In this document: positions 26,710 to 35,577 of the stretch, piece after piece
Position numbering within the stretch: the stretch's first letter is position 1
How the letters are laid out: the number at the start of each line of letters is the position of its first letter
Assembly: GCF_009811795.1 (NCBI RefSeq)
Contig: NZ_BLJE01000004.1
Span: 294,204-358,203 of the forward strand
Source of the DNA: Litoreibacter roseus
Lineage (GTDB): Bacteria > Pseudomonadota > Alphaproteobacteria > Rhodobacterales > Rhodobacteraceae
Length of the DNA stretch: 64,000 bases
Direction: 5' to 3'
Notes under the pieces: generated by a model
Told to the model about the DNA's origin: nothing
Seen by the model: the letters and a program-made list of their open reading frames with translations, nothing else
The model's database searches: none
Program-made: the position numbers and the translations under genes

Positions 26710-27630
26710 ATGAAGCTTATGAAAATCGCGGCTGCGGCTGCGACCGGTATCCTTTTGTCATCTGGACTGGCGGCGGCTGAGGACAAGCCCAAGGTTGGCC
26801 TTGTGATGAAATCGCTGGCCAACGAATTCTTTCAAAACATGCTTGTTGGTGCGGAAGAGCACGAAGCTGCACGCGGTGACTACGAACTGCTCGCGGTCGG
26901 GATGCAGAACGAGACCGATTTCGAGTCGCAGATCAACGCCGTAGAGAACTTCATCACGCAAGGTGTGGATGCGATTGTGATCGCGCCCGCAGATTCCCGG
27001 GCCATGGTGCGCCCTGTTAAGAAGGCGATGGAAGCGGGCATCGTCGTGGTCAATTTCGATGTCGCCCTCGATGAAGAAGCAAAGAAGCAGCAAGGTCTGG
27101 AGCTGGCGTTTGTTGGACCGGACAACCGGGGCGGGGCCAAATTGGCCGGGGACGCTTTGGGTAAAAAATTGGGGGAAGGCGGCAAGGTCGTCATCATCGA
27201 AGGCAACCCCGGTGCGGACAATGCGACCCAGCGGCGTCTGGGCTTTGAGGACTCGGTCGCGGAACACGGTCTGGAGCTTTTGGACAGCCGTACCGCTCAT
27301 TGGGAAACGGAAGAGGCCAATCAGGTCTTCTCGACAATGCTGACGGCGCACCCCGACATTCAAGGTGTCATGGCGGCCAACGACTCGATGGCCGTGGGCG
27401 TCGTGAAAGCACTGGAAGCGGCGGGACGCGATGACATCATCGTGGTCGGTTTTGACAACATTCCTGCGGTGGTTCCAATGGTTGAGGATGGACGCATGCT
27501 GGCCACGGTCGACCAGTTTGGTCAGCAGATGGCGGCCAATGCGATTGACCTCGCGCTTGAGGTTGTCGACGGCGGTCCGGCGCTTGAAGGCTGGGTGAAA
27601 ACGCCGATTGAACTGGTCACCGCCGAGTGA
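26710..27630 (+). CDS. Ribose-type ABC transporter substrate-binding protein
   Basis: A 306-residue periplasmic binding protein (Peripla_BP_4) with signal peptide MKLMKIAAAAATGILLSSG and cleavage near AAAED. The mature part shows the RbsB-like pattern: KVGLVMKSLANEFFQNM, GVDAIVIAPADSRAMVRPVK, GNPGADNATQRRLGF, and MAANDSMAVGVVKALE. The sugar is unknown; ribose, xylose, allose or a polyol are all possible. A GGGAGG precedes the ATG. It leads an operon with ATPase, permease and LacI regulator but no catabolic enzyme that would betray the substrate. Confidence 0.88.
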   Translation: MKLMKIAAAAATGILLSSGLAAAEDKPKVGLVMKSLANEFFQNMLVGAEEHEAARGDYELLAVGMQNETDFESQINAVENFITQGVDAIVIAPADSRAMVRPVKKAMEAGIVVVNFDVALDEEAKKQQGLELAFVGPDNRGGAKLAGDALGKKLGEGGKVVIIEGNPGADNATQRRLGFEDSVAEHGLELLDSRTAHWETEEANQVFSTMLTAHPDIQGVMAANDSMAVGVVKALEAAGRDDIIVVGFDNIPAVVPMVEDGRMLATVDQFGQQMAANAIDLALEVVDGGPALEGWVKTPIELVTAE

Positions 27631-27642
27631 CCCTTCCGGCAG

Positions 27643-27702
27643 GTCCGACGCCCAAATTCGGGTGTCGGACTTTCATCGGAATACTGTCGGACTTTTATCG
27701 GA
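27643..27702 (+). promoter_or_regulatory. Stem-loop and 22-base tandem repeat between binding-protein and ATPase genes
   Basis: GTCCGACGCCC (27643-27653) pairs with GGGTGTCGGAC (27660-27670), an 11-bp stem with one G-T pair and a 6-base loop. The right arm opens a tandem repeat: GTCGGACTTTCATCGGA (27664-27680) and GTCGGACTTTTATCGGA (27686-27702), one mismatch, period 22. The structure sits in the 81-base gap and may set the ratio of binding protein to transporter. Confidence 0.6.
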
Positions 27703-27711
27703 CCCGCGCGC

Positions 27712-29271
27712 ATGTCATCACAGCCCAATCCCATCGTGACAGAAGCGCCGCTTCTGCTTGATGTACAAAATCTGCGGAAGTCCTTTGGCGGGGTGCACGC
27801 GCTTGATGGGGTCAGCTTTTCGCTGAAAGCGGGCGAGGTCCATGCGCTGGTCGGCGAGAATGGCGCTGGGAAGTCGACGCTCATCAAAGTTCTGTCCGGG
27901 GTACATGCACATGACGATGGAACGCTGACACTGGACGGCGCGCCATTCCAACCATCAGACCCACATTTTGCCAAGGCCGCGGGCATTCAGGTTGTCCATC
28001 AGGAATTTAATCTGCTCAATGATCTGAGTGTCGCGGAAAATATTTCGATCGAGGCGTTTCCTCGCACGAGGTTTGGCTTGCTGGACCGAACTGCGATGAG
28101 AGAGCGGGCGCGAGCGGCGCTTGACGCAATCGGGTTGCGGGATGTTGACGTCAACGCGCCGGTGGCGAGCCTTGGGATCGCGCATCGGCAGTTGATCGAG
28201 ATCGCGCGGGCATTGCAGTCCGAAAGCCGCATTCTGATTTTGGATGAGCCAACAGCCACACTCACGGAGCGCGAGACATCCCGGCTGTTCGATATCATTG
28301 CCGGGATCAAGGCGAAGGGCGTCACGGTCGTTTTCGTATCCCACCATCTCAACGAGGTGTTCGCGATCTCTGATCGTGTCACCGTTCTGCGAAACGGCCA
28401 GACCATCGTCACGCAGGATATTGAAGAGACATCGCCGGACGGGGTGGTGGCGCATATGGTGGGGCGCGCTTTGGCTGGGACCGCGCCCAAGGCCTTTGCC
28501 GATCCTATCGGCGATGATGTCGTCCTTTCGGTCAACGCGCTGCGTTTGACCCCGTCTCTGCCGGCCGAGGGGATCTCTTTCGATCTCAGGCGCGGCGAAA
28601 TTCTGGGCATCGCAGGCTTGGTCGGTGCTGGCCGGACGGAGGTGCTGCGCGGCCTATTTGGTGCGGATCCTGTCCATTCCGGTACGGTCACGCTCGATGG
28701 CCGCACGCTTAAAATCAATCAGCCTCGGGACGCCATTGCGGCGGGTATCGGTTTTGTCACCGAAGATCGGAAGGACGAAGGTCTGATCCTCGGGATGGAG
28801 ATTGCCGCGAATATTTCGCTGGCCAGCCTGCGGGACGTGTCCTTGCGGGGGCTCCTGAATTTTGCGCGCGAGCGCAGGCTTGCCCGGCAATCCGGTGCGC
28901 AGTTGACGCTGAAATACGGCAAGGTTTCCGACCCGGCCTCCAGCCTGTCGGGCGGCAACCAACAGAAGGTGGTTCTGGCAAAATGGCTGGCGCGGACGCC
29001 CAAGGTGCTGCTTTTGGATGAACCAACGCGCGGTGTCGATGTTGGCGCGAAGGCCGAGATCTATGGCATCCTAAAGGACCTCGCCGCGCAGGGGGTGTCG
29101 ATGATTGTCGTGTCGTCGGAACTGCCGGAACTGATCACCTTGGCGGACCGCATGCTGGTGATGTGCGAAAACCGCATTCAGGGCGAACTGCTTCCGGATC
29201 ACTACGATCAGGAAACCATATTGAAACTCGCGTACGGTCAGACGGGCGGCGTAGAAGGATCCACATCATGA
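27712..29271 (+). CDS. Ribose-type ABC transporter ATP-binding protein (two ABC domains)
   Basis: A 519-residue RbsA/MglA-class ATPase. NBD1 has Walker A GENGAGKST and ILDEPTATL. NBD2 has the degenerate GLVGAGRTE Walker A, LSGGNQQKV signature and LLLDEPTRGVDVG, as is normal for the class. It drives the adjacent RbsC-like permease. It ends in an ATGA overlap with the permease start. The four extra N-terminal residues after ATG 27712 (MSSQPNPIV) are unremarkable. Confidence 0.9.
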   Translation: MSSQPNPIVTEAPLLLDVQNLRKSFGGVHALDGVSFSLKAGEVHALVGENGAGKSTLIKVLSGVHAHDDGTLTLDGAPFQPSDPHFAKAAGIQVVHQEFNLLNDLSVAENISIEAFPRTRFGLLDRTAMRERARAALDAIGLRDVDVNAPVASLGIAHRQLIEIARALQSESRILILDEPTATLTERETSRLFDIIAGIKAKGVTVVFVSHHLNEVFAISDRVTVLRNGQTIVTQDIEETSPDGVVAHMVGRALAGTAPKAFADPIGDDVVLSVNALRLTPSLPAEGISFDLRRGEILGIAGLVGAGRTEVLRGLFGADPVHSGTVTLDGRTLKINQPRDAIAAGIGFVTEDRKDEGLILGMEIAANISLASLRDVSLRGLLNFARERRLARQSGAQLTLKYGKVSDPASSLSGGNQQKVVLAKWLARTPKVLLLDEPTRGVDVGAKAEIYGILKDLAAQGVSMIVVSSELPELITLADRMLVMCENRIQGELLPDHYDQETILKLAYGQTGGVEGSTS

Positions 29272-30266
29272 GTTCGACCGATGATTTGAGCGGGGTTCCA
29301 AAACAAAACGCGTTCTCTGTGCGGGCAATCATCAACAACGCGGGCATTGGCCTGGCTTTGCTGGTGTTGATCCTTTTTTTCGCGGTCACGACCGAGCATT
29401 TCCTATCGCCCAACAATATCACGAACATCCTGACCCAAATCACCATCAATCTGATCCTTGCTGTGGGCATGACCTTTGTCATCCTGATCGGGGGGATCGA
29501 TCTGTCCGTTGGCTCGGTCATGGCGTTTGCGGCGGTGGTTGCGGGCAAGGCGATCACCTTGCCGGGTCTGGGCACGACGGAGCTGATCCTTCTGGCCTGT
29601 CTCGCGGGCCTTCTGGCCGGGCTGGTCTGTGGCATTCTGAACGGGGTGCTCAGTGCCTACTGGTCGCTGCCGTCGTTTATCATCACGCTGGGGATGCTCA
29701 ACATCGCTCGTGGCGCGGCGTTGCAGGTATCTGACGCCCAGACCATCTATTCCTTTCCCTTCGCCTTCGAAGAGTTCGGCTCGAAGCTGATCTACGGGGT
29801 TCCTGTTGTCTTCCTGTTGGGGCTGGCCTTGGTCGCCATCGCGTGGTTTGTCTTGAACCGCACCGTCTTTGGCCGCCTCATCTACGGGATCGGCAACAAT
29901 GAAGAGGCGGTGCGCCTCGCCGGACATCCGGTCTTTTGGTACAAGGTGGCGGCCTTCACCATATGCGGCCTGACCGCGGGGATTGCGGCGATCGTCTATA
30001 TGGCGCGGCTCAGCATTGCGAGCCCGATTGCGGGCATCGGGTTTGAATTGAACGCCATCGCTGCGGTGATCATTGGTGGCACCAGCCTGTCGGGTGGGCG
30101 CGGCTCGGTCATCGGCACACTTCTGGGGGCGTTTATCATTGGTGTTCTGGCCAACGGTCTGATCCTGATTGGGCTCAGCGATTTCATGCGGCAGATGATC
30201 ACCGGGGTGGTCATCATCATTGCAGTTGTCCTGGATCACTACCGGGCAAAGTTTTCGGCCACTTGA
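29268..30266 (+). CDS. Ribose-type ABC transporter permease
   Basis: About 332 residues of the BPD_transp_2/RbsC family with eight or more membrane helices. The family loop VILIGGIDLSVGSVMAFAAV lies near residues 69-88 and VIIGGTSLSGGRGSVIG near 265. Starts at ATG 29268, overlapping the ATPase stop; the frame is open upstream to 29163, but that extension lies wholly within the ATPase gene. Only one permease gene is present, so the channel is probably a homodimer. Confidence 0.9.
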   Translation: MSSTDDLSGVPKQNAFSVRAIINNAGIGLALLVLILFFAVTTEHFLSPNNITNILTQITINLILAVGMTFVILIGGIDLSVGSVMAFAAVVAGKAITLPGLGTTELILLACLAGLLAGLVCGILNGVLSAYWSLPSFIITLGMLNIARGAALQVSDAQTIYSFPFAFEEFGSKLIYGVPVVFLLGLALVAIAWFVLNRTVFGRLIYGIGNNEEAVRLAGHPVFWYKVAAFTICGLTAGIAAIVYMARLSIASPIAGIGFELNAIAAVIIGGTSLSGGRGSVIGTLLGAFIIGVLANGLILIGLSDFMRQMITGVVIIIAVVLDHYRAKFSAT

Positions 30267-30357
30267 CCCGCACGGGCGGTTTTTATGGCGTGCGTGTCCA
30301 GTTGAACCCCGCAGCGTTTCGAGATTTTATCCGCCGGACGGCGCAGACGGGGACGGC

Positions 30358-31347
30358 ATGACAACAGTGAAAGATGTGGCCCGCGCGGCAGAGGTTTCGG
30401 TGGGGACCGTGTCTAAGGTGTTGTCGAAAGACCAGACCGTGAAGCCCGCCTTGAGGGCGCGTGTGCTGCAGGCGGTCGAAACGCTGGGTTACAAACCGAA
30501 CCTTGCGGCGCGGGCCTTACGAACCAACCGGGTCAGTATGTTCGGGCTGATCGTGCCGGATATCACCAATCCGTTCTTCGCCCAGCTTGCCAAGAACATC
30601 GAGGCCGAGGCGGGGCAGGTGGCCCATACGGTGATGCTTGCCAATTCGGATGATGATCCCGAGAAGGAAGCGCAGCAGGTCGAGACACTTCTTAACCAGT
30701 CGCCGCGCGGGTTGATCGTGGTCGGTGCGTCGCGGGCCGCTCTTCGGGGGATCAAGACGCAGGTTCCCATTGTCTCGGTGGACCGCCGCTACGGGTCCTA
30801 CCGGCTAATCTCAACGGACCACCAGAAGGCTTCCGCCATGGTTGCAGATCATTTCTTCGGGCTGGGACATCGGCGGATTGCCTATATCTCCGGGCCTCAA
30901 TCGACTGAGGTCGGGCGCCTGCGAAAGAAGGGGTTCTGCGACCGGATTTCGGAGCTTGCGACAACAGGCGATCCCGTGTCCCTGGTGACCAGAGAGGGAC
31001 AGTTCAATTACCTGTCGGGGGAAGAAAACGCCTATGATTTGATCGGGCAGGCGCCGGATGTTCGGCCCACGGCGATTGCCGCCGCCAGTGATCAGCAGGC
31101 GATTGGTGCCCTGCGTGCAGCACGGGATGTTGGCCTGGCGGTTCCCGGTGATCTGTCCATCGCCGGGTTCGATGATATCACGCTGGCGGGGCTTGTGGTG
31201 CCACGTCTGACGACCGTTGCGCAGCCCAGCGGACAGATCGCCAAGGCGGCGGTGCATGCGCTGCTGGAAGAGGCAGCGGACGGGGGCCGGGATCAGGTGA
31301 TCGCGGCACAGCTTGAGGTCAGGGGATCATCGGGGCCGGCGCCCTAG
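30358..31347 (+). CDS. LacI-family transcriptional regulator
   Basis: About 329 residues: N-terminal LacI HTH (TTVKDVARAAEVSVGTVSK) with the hinge segment YKPNLAARALR (about 45-55), then a periplasmic-binding-protein-like effector domain (FGLIVPDITNPFFAQLAKNI, GFDDITLAG). It probably represses the ABC operon it ends, through the palindrome at 26600-26613. ATG 30358 is chosen because the family begins exactly there; the frame opening at 30220 overlaps the permease end. It converges on the helicase gene with 13 bases between the stops. Confidence 0.9.
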   Translation: MTTVKDVARAAEVSVGTVSKVLSKDQTVKPALRARVLQAVETLGYKPNLAARALRTNRVSMFGLIVPDITNPFFAQLAKNIEAEAGQVAHTVMLANSDDDPEKEAQQVETLLNQSPRGLIVVGASRAALRGIKTQVPIVSVDRRYGSYRLISTDHQKASAMVADHFFGLGHRRIAYISGPQSTEVGRLRKKGFCDRISELATTGDPVSLVTREGQFNYLSGEENAYDLIGQAPDVRPTAIAAASDQQAIGALRAARDVGLAVPGDLSIAGFDDITLAGLVVPRLTTVAQPSGQIAKAAVHALLEEAADGGRDQVIAAQLEVRGSSGPAP

Positions 31348-31360
31348 CGCCTGCCGGTGA

Positions 31361-33235
31361 TCAGCCCTTCGCGTTTGGCCGCGCGCCACGATGCGGGGCT
31401 TTGCCCGGTGCGTTTGATCTGGCCTTGTTCTTCTTGCTGTTGGGCTTGCCTGCGGGCGGCGGTGGACCTTTGCGTTTGTGGGATTTCGGCTTCGCTGCAT
31501 TGATGTCATGATCCTTTGACGGGGCAGGCTTCCCTTTTGGCTTTGATGCAGGCTTCCCTTTATAGGGTGCGGCCACATCGGGCTTGGAACGTGGCTTTCG
31601 CGGCCGCTCGCCGTCCGGCTTGCGCTGACCTTGGAACTTCGGCTTTTGACGTGTTTCCTTGGCAATCGCCGGAGGCGCGCTGAGCTGGGCCAGTTCGATG
31701 CCATTTTCCAGAACCCCGTCCGGGCCAACGGCCTTCAGGAAGGCGTCGACCTTCTCACGCTTGATCTCGGCAAAGGATTGCGTGTCCTGCACCCGGATTG
31801 CACCGATATCTTCTTTGGTCAGGCCGCCCGCCTTGCAGAGCATCGGCAGTAGCCTGCGAGGTTCCGCATTCTGATTGCGGCCGGTGGAGAGAGAAAACCA
31901 GACGCTGGGTCCGAATGGCGCGCGGGGCTTTGGCTTGGTGTCGATGGAAGACAACTCTTCCGGGGCGGACCTGCCGCTTTTGTGAAGGCGCAGGAAGGCC
32001 GCAGCGACCTGTTCCGCCGAGAACTTGCCCAGCAGCGCCTCGACTGCGGTCCGTTCTGATCCAGAGATGTCGTCCTGCCATGCGGGATCGGACATCAGTC
32101 GTTCTTCGTCCTTGGCGATGACCATGTCGGCTGACGGTGCTGGTCCCCAGACGGCTTTCAGTTTGGCCATGTTCAGGATGCGCTCCGCCTTCCGGCGCAG
32201 CTTGTCCGACACGATCAGGGCGCTGACGCCCTTACGCCCGGCGCGGCCCGTCCGGCCGGACCGGTGCAGAAGGGTCTCGTGACTTGATGGAAGCTCTGCA
32301 TGGACGACCAGATCAAGGTTGGGCAGATCAATGCCGCGGGCTGCGACATCCGTGGCCACGCAAACCCGTGCGCGCCCGTCGCGCATGGCTTGCAGCGCGT
32401 GCGTGCGTTCGCTCTGGGACAGCTCGCCCGACAGCGCAACAACAGAAAACCCACGGTTCGACAGCCGCGTTGTCAGGCGATTGACCATCGCCCGTGTGTT
32501 GCAGAAGACGATGGCGTTGGGGGCTTCGTAATAGCGCAAGACGTTGATGATGGCGTTTTCACCGTCCCGCGCCGAGACGTTCATCGCTTGGTATTCGATA
32601 TCGGCGTGTTGGGCGGTTTCCGCCTTGGTGCTGACCCGTACAGCGTCCTTCTGGTAGCTTTTGGCCAGTTGCGCGATCGCTGCCGGGACTGTCGCGGAAA
32701 ACAGAAGGGTCTGTCGGGTGTCGGGCGCTTCGCTAAGAATGAATTCCAGATCTTCGCGGAAGCCCAGGTCCAGCATCTCGTCCGCTTCATCCAGAACGAC
32801 GGCCCGGATATCCGTCAGATCAATCGATCCGCGCATGATATGATCCCGCAACCGACCTGGGGTTGCCACAACGATGTGCGCCCCGCGTGCCAAAGCGCGG
32901 CGTTCGTCGCGCATGTCCATGCCGCCCACGCAGGACGTCACGACGGCACTCGCGTCGGCGTAAAGCCATGCCAGTTCCCGTTTGACCTGAAGGGCCAGTT
33001 CCCGAGTCGGCGCGATGATCAAGGCCAGAGGATGGCCCGCGGTGCCGAATTGATCGTCCGATCCCAAGAGTGTCGGTGCGATGGCCAGACCGAAGCCCAC
33101 TGTTTTACCCGAGCCTGTCTGGGCCGAGACCAAAAGGTCAGCGCCGATCAGATCGTCCTTGCTGACGGCCTCCTGCACCGGCGTAAGATTGGTGTAGCCG
33201 CGCCGTTCAAGCGCGTTTGCGATAGATTGCTTCAC
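31361..33235 (-). CDS. DEAD-box RNA helicase with basic C-terminal tail
   Basis: A 624-residue ATP-dependent RNA helicase with Q-motif region GYTNLTPVQEAV (13-24), Walker A AQTGSGKT (about 38-45), PTRELA, TPGR, DEAD (about 150), SAT, and the C-terminal HRSGRTGRAG. A DbpA-like RNA-binding domain (about 460-530; ITKEDIGAIRVQDT-like) is followed by about 90 residues rich in Lys, Pro, Arg and Ala, likely disordered and RNA-binding. It may act in ribosome assembly or cold adaptation. The start is GTG at 33235. The 208-base upstream gap holds a perfect palindrome TGCCAATTGGCA (33339-33350) and an 11-base direct repeat TCACCTGAGCG (33302-33312, 33317-33327). Confidence 0.88.
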   Translation of the reverse strand: MKQSIANALERRGYTNLTPVQEAVSKDDLIGADLLVSAQTGSGKTVGFGLAIAPTLLGSDDQFGTAGHPLALIIAPTRELALQVKRELAWLYADASAVVTSCVGGMDMRDERRALARGAHIVVATPGRLRDHIMRGSIDLTDIRAVVLDEADEMLDLGFREDLEFILSEAPDTRQTLLFSATVPAAIAQLAKSYQKDAVRVSTKAETAQHADIEYQAMNVSARDGENAIINVLRYYEAPNAIVFCNTRAMVNRLTTRLSNRGFSVVALSGELSQSERTHALQAMRDGRARVCVATDVAARGIDLPNLDLVVHAELPSSHETLLHRSGRTGRAGRKGVSALIVSDKLRRKAERILNMAKLKAVWGPAPSADMVIAKDEERLMSDPAWQDDISGSERTAVEALLGKFSAEQVAAAFLRLHKSGRSAPEELSSIDTKPKPRAPFGPSVWFSLSTGRNQNAEPRRLLPMLCKAGGLTKEDIGAIRVQDTQSFAEIKREKVDAFLKAVGPDGVLENGIELAQLSAPPAIAKETRQKPKFQGQRKPDGERPRKPRSKPDVAAPYKGKPASKPKGKPAPSKDHDINAAKPKSHKRKGPPPPAGKPNSKKNKARSNAPGKAPHRGARPNAKG

Positions 33236-33443
33236 GTGTGGTGTCCGTTCTTGAGACGCGGGGCCAAGGCCGTATCAGATGGGGACATCTTCGCGTCCGC
33301 ATCACCTGAGCGCCGGTCACCTGAGCGTCGTGGGAAAATGCCAATTGGCAGCACCTATGTGTTTTTTAGCGCAATGTATAGGTGAGGGTGAAATATCGTA
33401 ACGTGACTTGGTCCCTTCTGTCCGCAGGGGTCCGTACCGAAGA

Positions 33444-33932
33444 TTAGCGGTCCGCGGCACCAAGGTTCATCTTTTGTGTCTCGCCCTCATCGGTGACAAC
33501 AATCACGGTCCCTTCGCTGATAGATTGAACCGTCCATTTTCCCAAACGCTCCCCCTCGCGGCGACGATAGAGGCGCGGGCCGTTGGACAGGCGCAAGACT
33601 GCAATATCCACGTCGTCGTCATTGACGATCCCTGCCAAGCTCAGAACAATCTTCGGCGCGGCAACCGGCTGCGCCTCGGCGGGTGGACGCCGTGTGATGT
33701 GAAACAAGGGCCGGGCCGTGAGGGGTGCGGCACTGTCGGCGACGCGGGTCAGGCTTGCATCGGCTGTCTCGGGGGCGTTGACGTCAGATGCCGCGGTGGG
33801 CGCGGGATCGGTCGCCTGTCCCGGAAGCCACACAAGCAGAGCCATCGCAAGACAGATCATCGAAAACAGGAGGCCCGCGATACCGCCGGTCCGGGACGCC
33901 TGCGTCGGTCGGTTGATGGCCTTTGCACTCAT
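33444..33932 (-). CDS. Type II secretion system bitopic protein, GspC/GspN-like
   Basis: A 162-residue protein with one N-terminal membrane helix (GIAGLLFSMICLAMALLVWL, about 17-36), a Pro/Ala-rich spacer and a small beta domain with ARPLFHITRRPP followed by IVLSLAGIVNDDDVDIAVLR. The PLF..RRP motif followed by a short beta domain is what one sees in GspC homology regions and in GspN/PilP-like proteins; there is no room for a PDZ domain. It would link the inner-membrane platform to the secretin. It overlaps the gspM-like stop as ATGA and is the last gene of the minus-strand T2SS block. Confidence 0.65.
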   Translation of the reverse strand: MSAKAINRPTQASRTGGIAGLLFSMICLAMALLVWLPGQATDPAPTAASDVNAPETADASLTRVADSAAPLTARPLFHITRRPPAEAQPVAAPKIVLSLAGIVNDDDVDIAVLRLSNGPRLYRRREGERLGKWTVQSISEGTVIVVTDEGETQKMNLGAADR

Positions 33933-34465
33933 CGTTCTGCGAAGCCGCTGAGTTTGAGTTGCATTGCAAGTGGACGCGTGTCGGCATTGCGCGCGCTTGT
34001 CCGAGCGCGGCGCAGGTCGATCTCGTCGACGAGGATCATCGGCCGGTGTGCTTCAAGCTGGGTCATGAAAGTTCCCAGATTGGCTTCGGGGATTACGCCG
34101 TTCAGGATTAGGCCCAGCCTGATTTGTGAGCCTGCGTCCTCGATGGCGTCGGCCCGAATGACTTCAAGCTTCAGACCATGATCTTCGGCCAGCGCCTGCA
34201 TGTCGCTTTGCATCTCGGTTTGGGCCAGCTGCGGTGTATCGCCTATGTAGAAACTGACTTCATTGGCTTGCCGTTGGGCTTGACTGGCGGTCGCGGCTTC
34301 CCCTCTGGCGATTGTGTCGCGCAGGTCCGTCAGACCGGTGGCTTGACGCTGCAGGCCGGACCAAAGCGCGACGGCGATCAAAAGGCCCGCCACGCCGACA
34401 CCGGTCGCCAAGCCCAGAACGGTGCGACGCGGGGCGTTGGGATCACGGAAAACGAATGTGCTCAT
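33929..34465 (-). CDS. gspM: Type II secretion system protein GspM-like
   Basis: A 178-residue bitopic membrane protein with a short cytoplasmic start, one membrane helix (VLGLATGVGVAGLLIAVALW, about 16-35), a helical segment (RQATGLTDLRDTIARGEAATA) and a ferredoxin-like periplasmic domain. This matches GspM in size and layout. It would form, with GspL and GspE, the assembly platform that drives pseudopilus growth. ATGA overlaps join it to the genes on both sides. The assignment rests on architecture and position more than sequence motifs. Confidence 0.7.
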   Translation of the reverse strand: MSTFVFRDPNAPRRTVLGLATGVGVAGLLIAVALWSGLQRQATGLTDLRDTIARGEAATASQAQRQANEVSFYIGDTPQLAQTEMQSDMQALAEDHGLKLEVIRADAIEDAGSQIRLGLILNGVIPEANLGTFMTQLEAHRPMILVDEIDLRRARTSARNADTRPLAMQLKLSGFAER

Positions 34466-35478
34466 GGCGACGCCTCGCCCAAGGTCGCGACGATGCGAAA
34501 ACGCTCCAAACCCTGGGAATTGTCGCGGGTGACGGGCGAGCCGTATTTGATGTCACTGAGATTTTCCAAAGTCGACAGAAGCCGCGTGACTTCGGCTGCT
34601 GAGGGGCCATAGCCTGTGATCGTCATCCTGCCGTCGGCTATGGAGAAGCGCTCGAGCCATGTCCCATCGGGCAAGATGTTCGCCAGTTCTCCGACCAAAG
34701 CCAGCTTTTGGGTGCTGGCGTCCCGTCTTTCGCGTGCGTTGCGCTGGGCGGCGACTGATTGGGCCAAAGCGGCCATTTGTTGTTGGGCCAACGCGGCCTC
34801 GGCAGACAGGGCGGCGCGTTCGCTGGTCTGCGTCGCGAAGACACCGGCGAGCGAGATCAAAAGGACGGCGAAGGCGATGAGGGGCAGTCGGAACGGCGAT
34901 GGGATCGCGCGGAGGCCTGTTTTTGCGGATTGCGTGGTGCTGGAAGACCACGGCGGTCTGTGGGCAAATAGATTGGACCCGTCGGCCTGTTTGCGGACGG
35001 CGAACCCGACTTCGAGGCCATTCTTTTCGATCGCATCGAGCACCCACGCGATGGATGTCTTCAGGACCACAGACGCGGTGATGGCCCAGTCCGTGGAAGG
35101 CGTTTCGCGCGCGGTCCAGAACGCAATCGAATTGCTTTCCTCAAAGGGCGAACGGAATTGAATTTCCGTGGCCGCCATGGATTTCACCTCATCCAGAGGG
35201 CCTGCGGGCAGGGTGAAGTTCATGTCCAGGCAGGCGCGGTCCAGAAAGACCAGATCGATCTTCTGACGCTTCAGCGGTTTCAAGAGCGTGGCAAGTTCCG
35301 CTTGATTGGCGAGCCGTTTGTCCGAGCCGCCCGTGCGCAGTACATAGGCTTTGCCGCCGATGAAAAGCTGGTTTTGGGAGGCCGTCAACGTTTGAGAGGC
35401 GGGGTTTTTAAGCCCCGCCCAGCCTGCTTGTACCAAGCTCAGAAATCGTCTGAAACGCTTCGTCGTGAGTGTCTTCAT
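34462..35478 (-). CDS. gspL: Type II secretion system protein GspL-like
   Basis: About 338 residues: a cytoplasmic ribonuclease-H-like half (about 20-170; QLFIGGKAYVLRT, KIDLVFLDRACLDMNF), one membrane helix (LPLIAFAVLLISLAGVFAT, near 195-213) and a periplasmic PilN-like domain (DGTWLERFSIADGRMTITGYG). This matches GspL, the docking protein for the ATPase GspE. I favour ATG 35478 (MKTLTTKRFRRF); a GTG at 35520 in the same frame is possible and neither has a strong ribosome site. It is the first gene of the minus-strand block, just after the DUF1501 gene on the same strand. Confidence 0.75.
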   Translation of the reverse strand: MKTLTTKRFRRFLSLVQAGWAGLKNPASQTLTASQNQLFIGGKAYVLRTGGSDKRLANQAELATLLKPLKRQKIDLVFLDRACLDMNFTLPAGPLDEVKSMAATEIQFRSPFEESNSIAFWTARETPSTDWAITASVVLKTSIAWVLDAIEKNGLEVGFAVRKQADGSNLFAHRPPWSSSTTQSAKTGLRAIPSPFRLPLIAFAVLLISLAGVFATQTSERAALSAEAALAQQQMAALAQSVAAQRNARERRDASTQKLALVGELANILPDGTWLERFSIADGRMTITGYGPSAAEVTRLLSTLENLSDIKYGSPVTRDNSQGLERFRIVATLGEASP

Positions 35479-35577
35479 CTGCCAATCTAGCGATGCGTTT
35501 GCCAGATCAGACCTCACCACCCCATTGTTGGATGAATTGATGGTACCTTCCCTCCCACGAGGTGTTCGTCGTGGACG

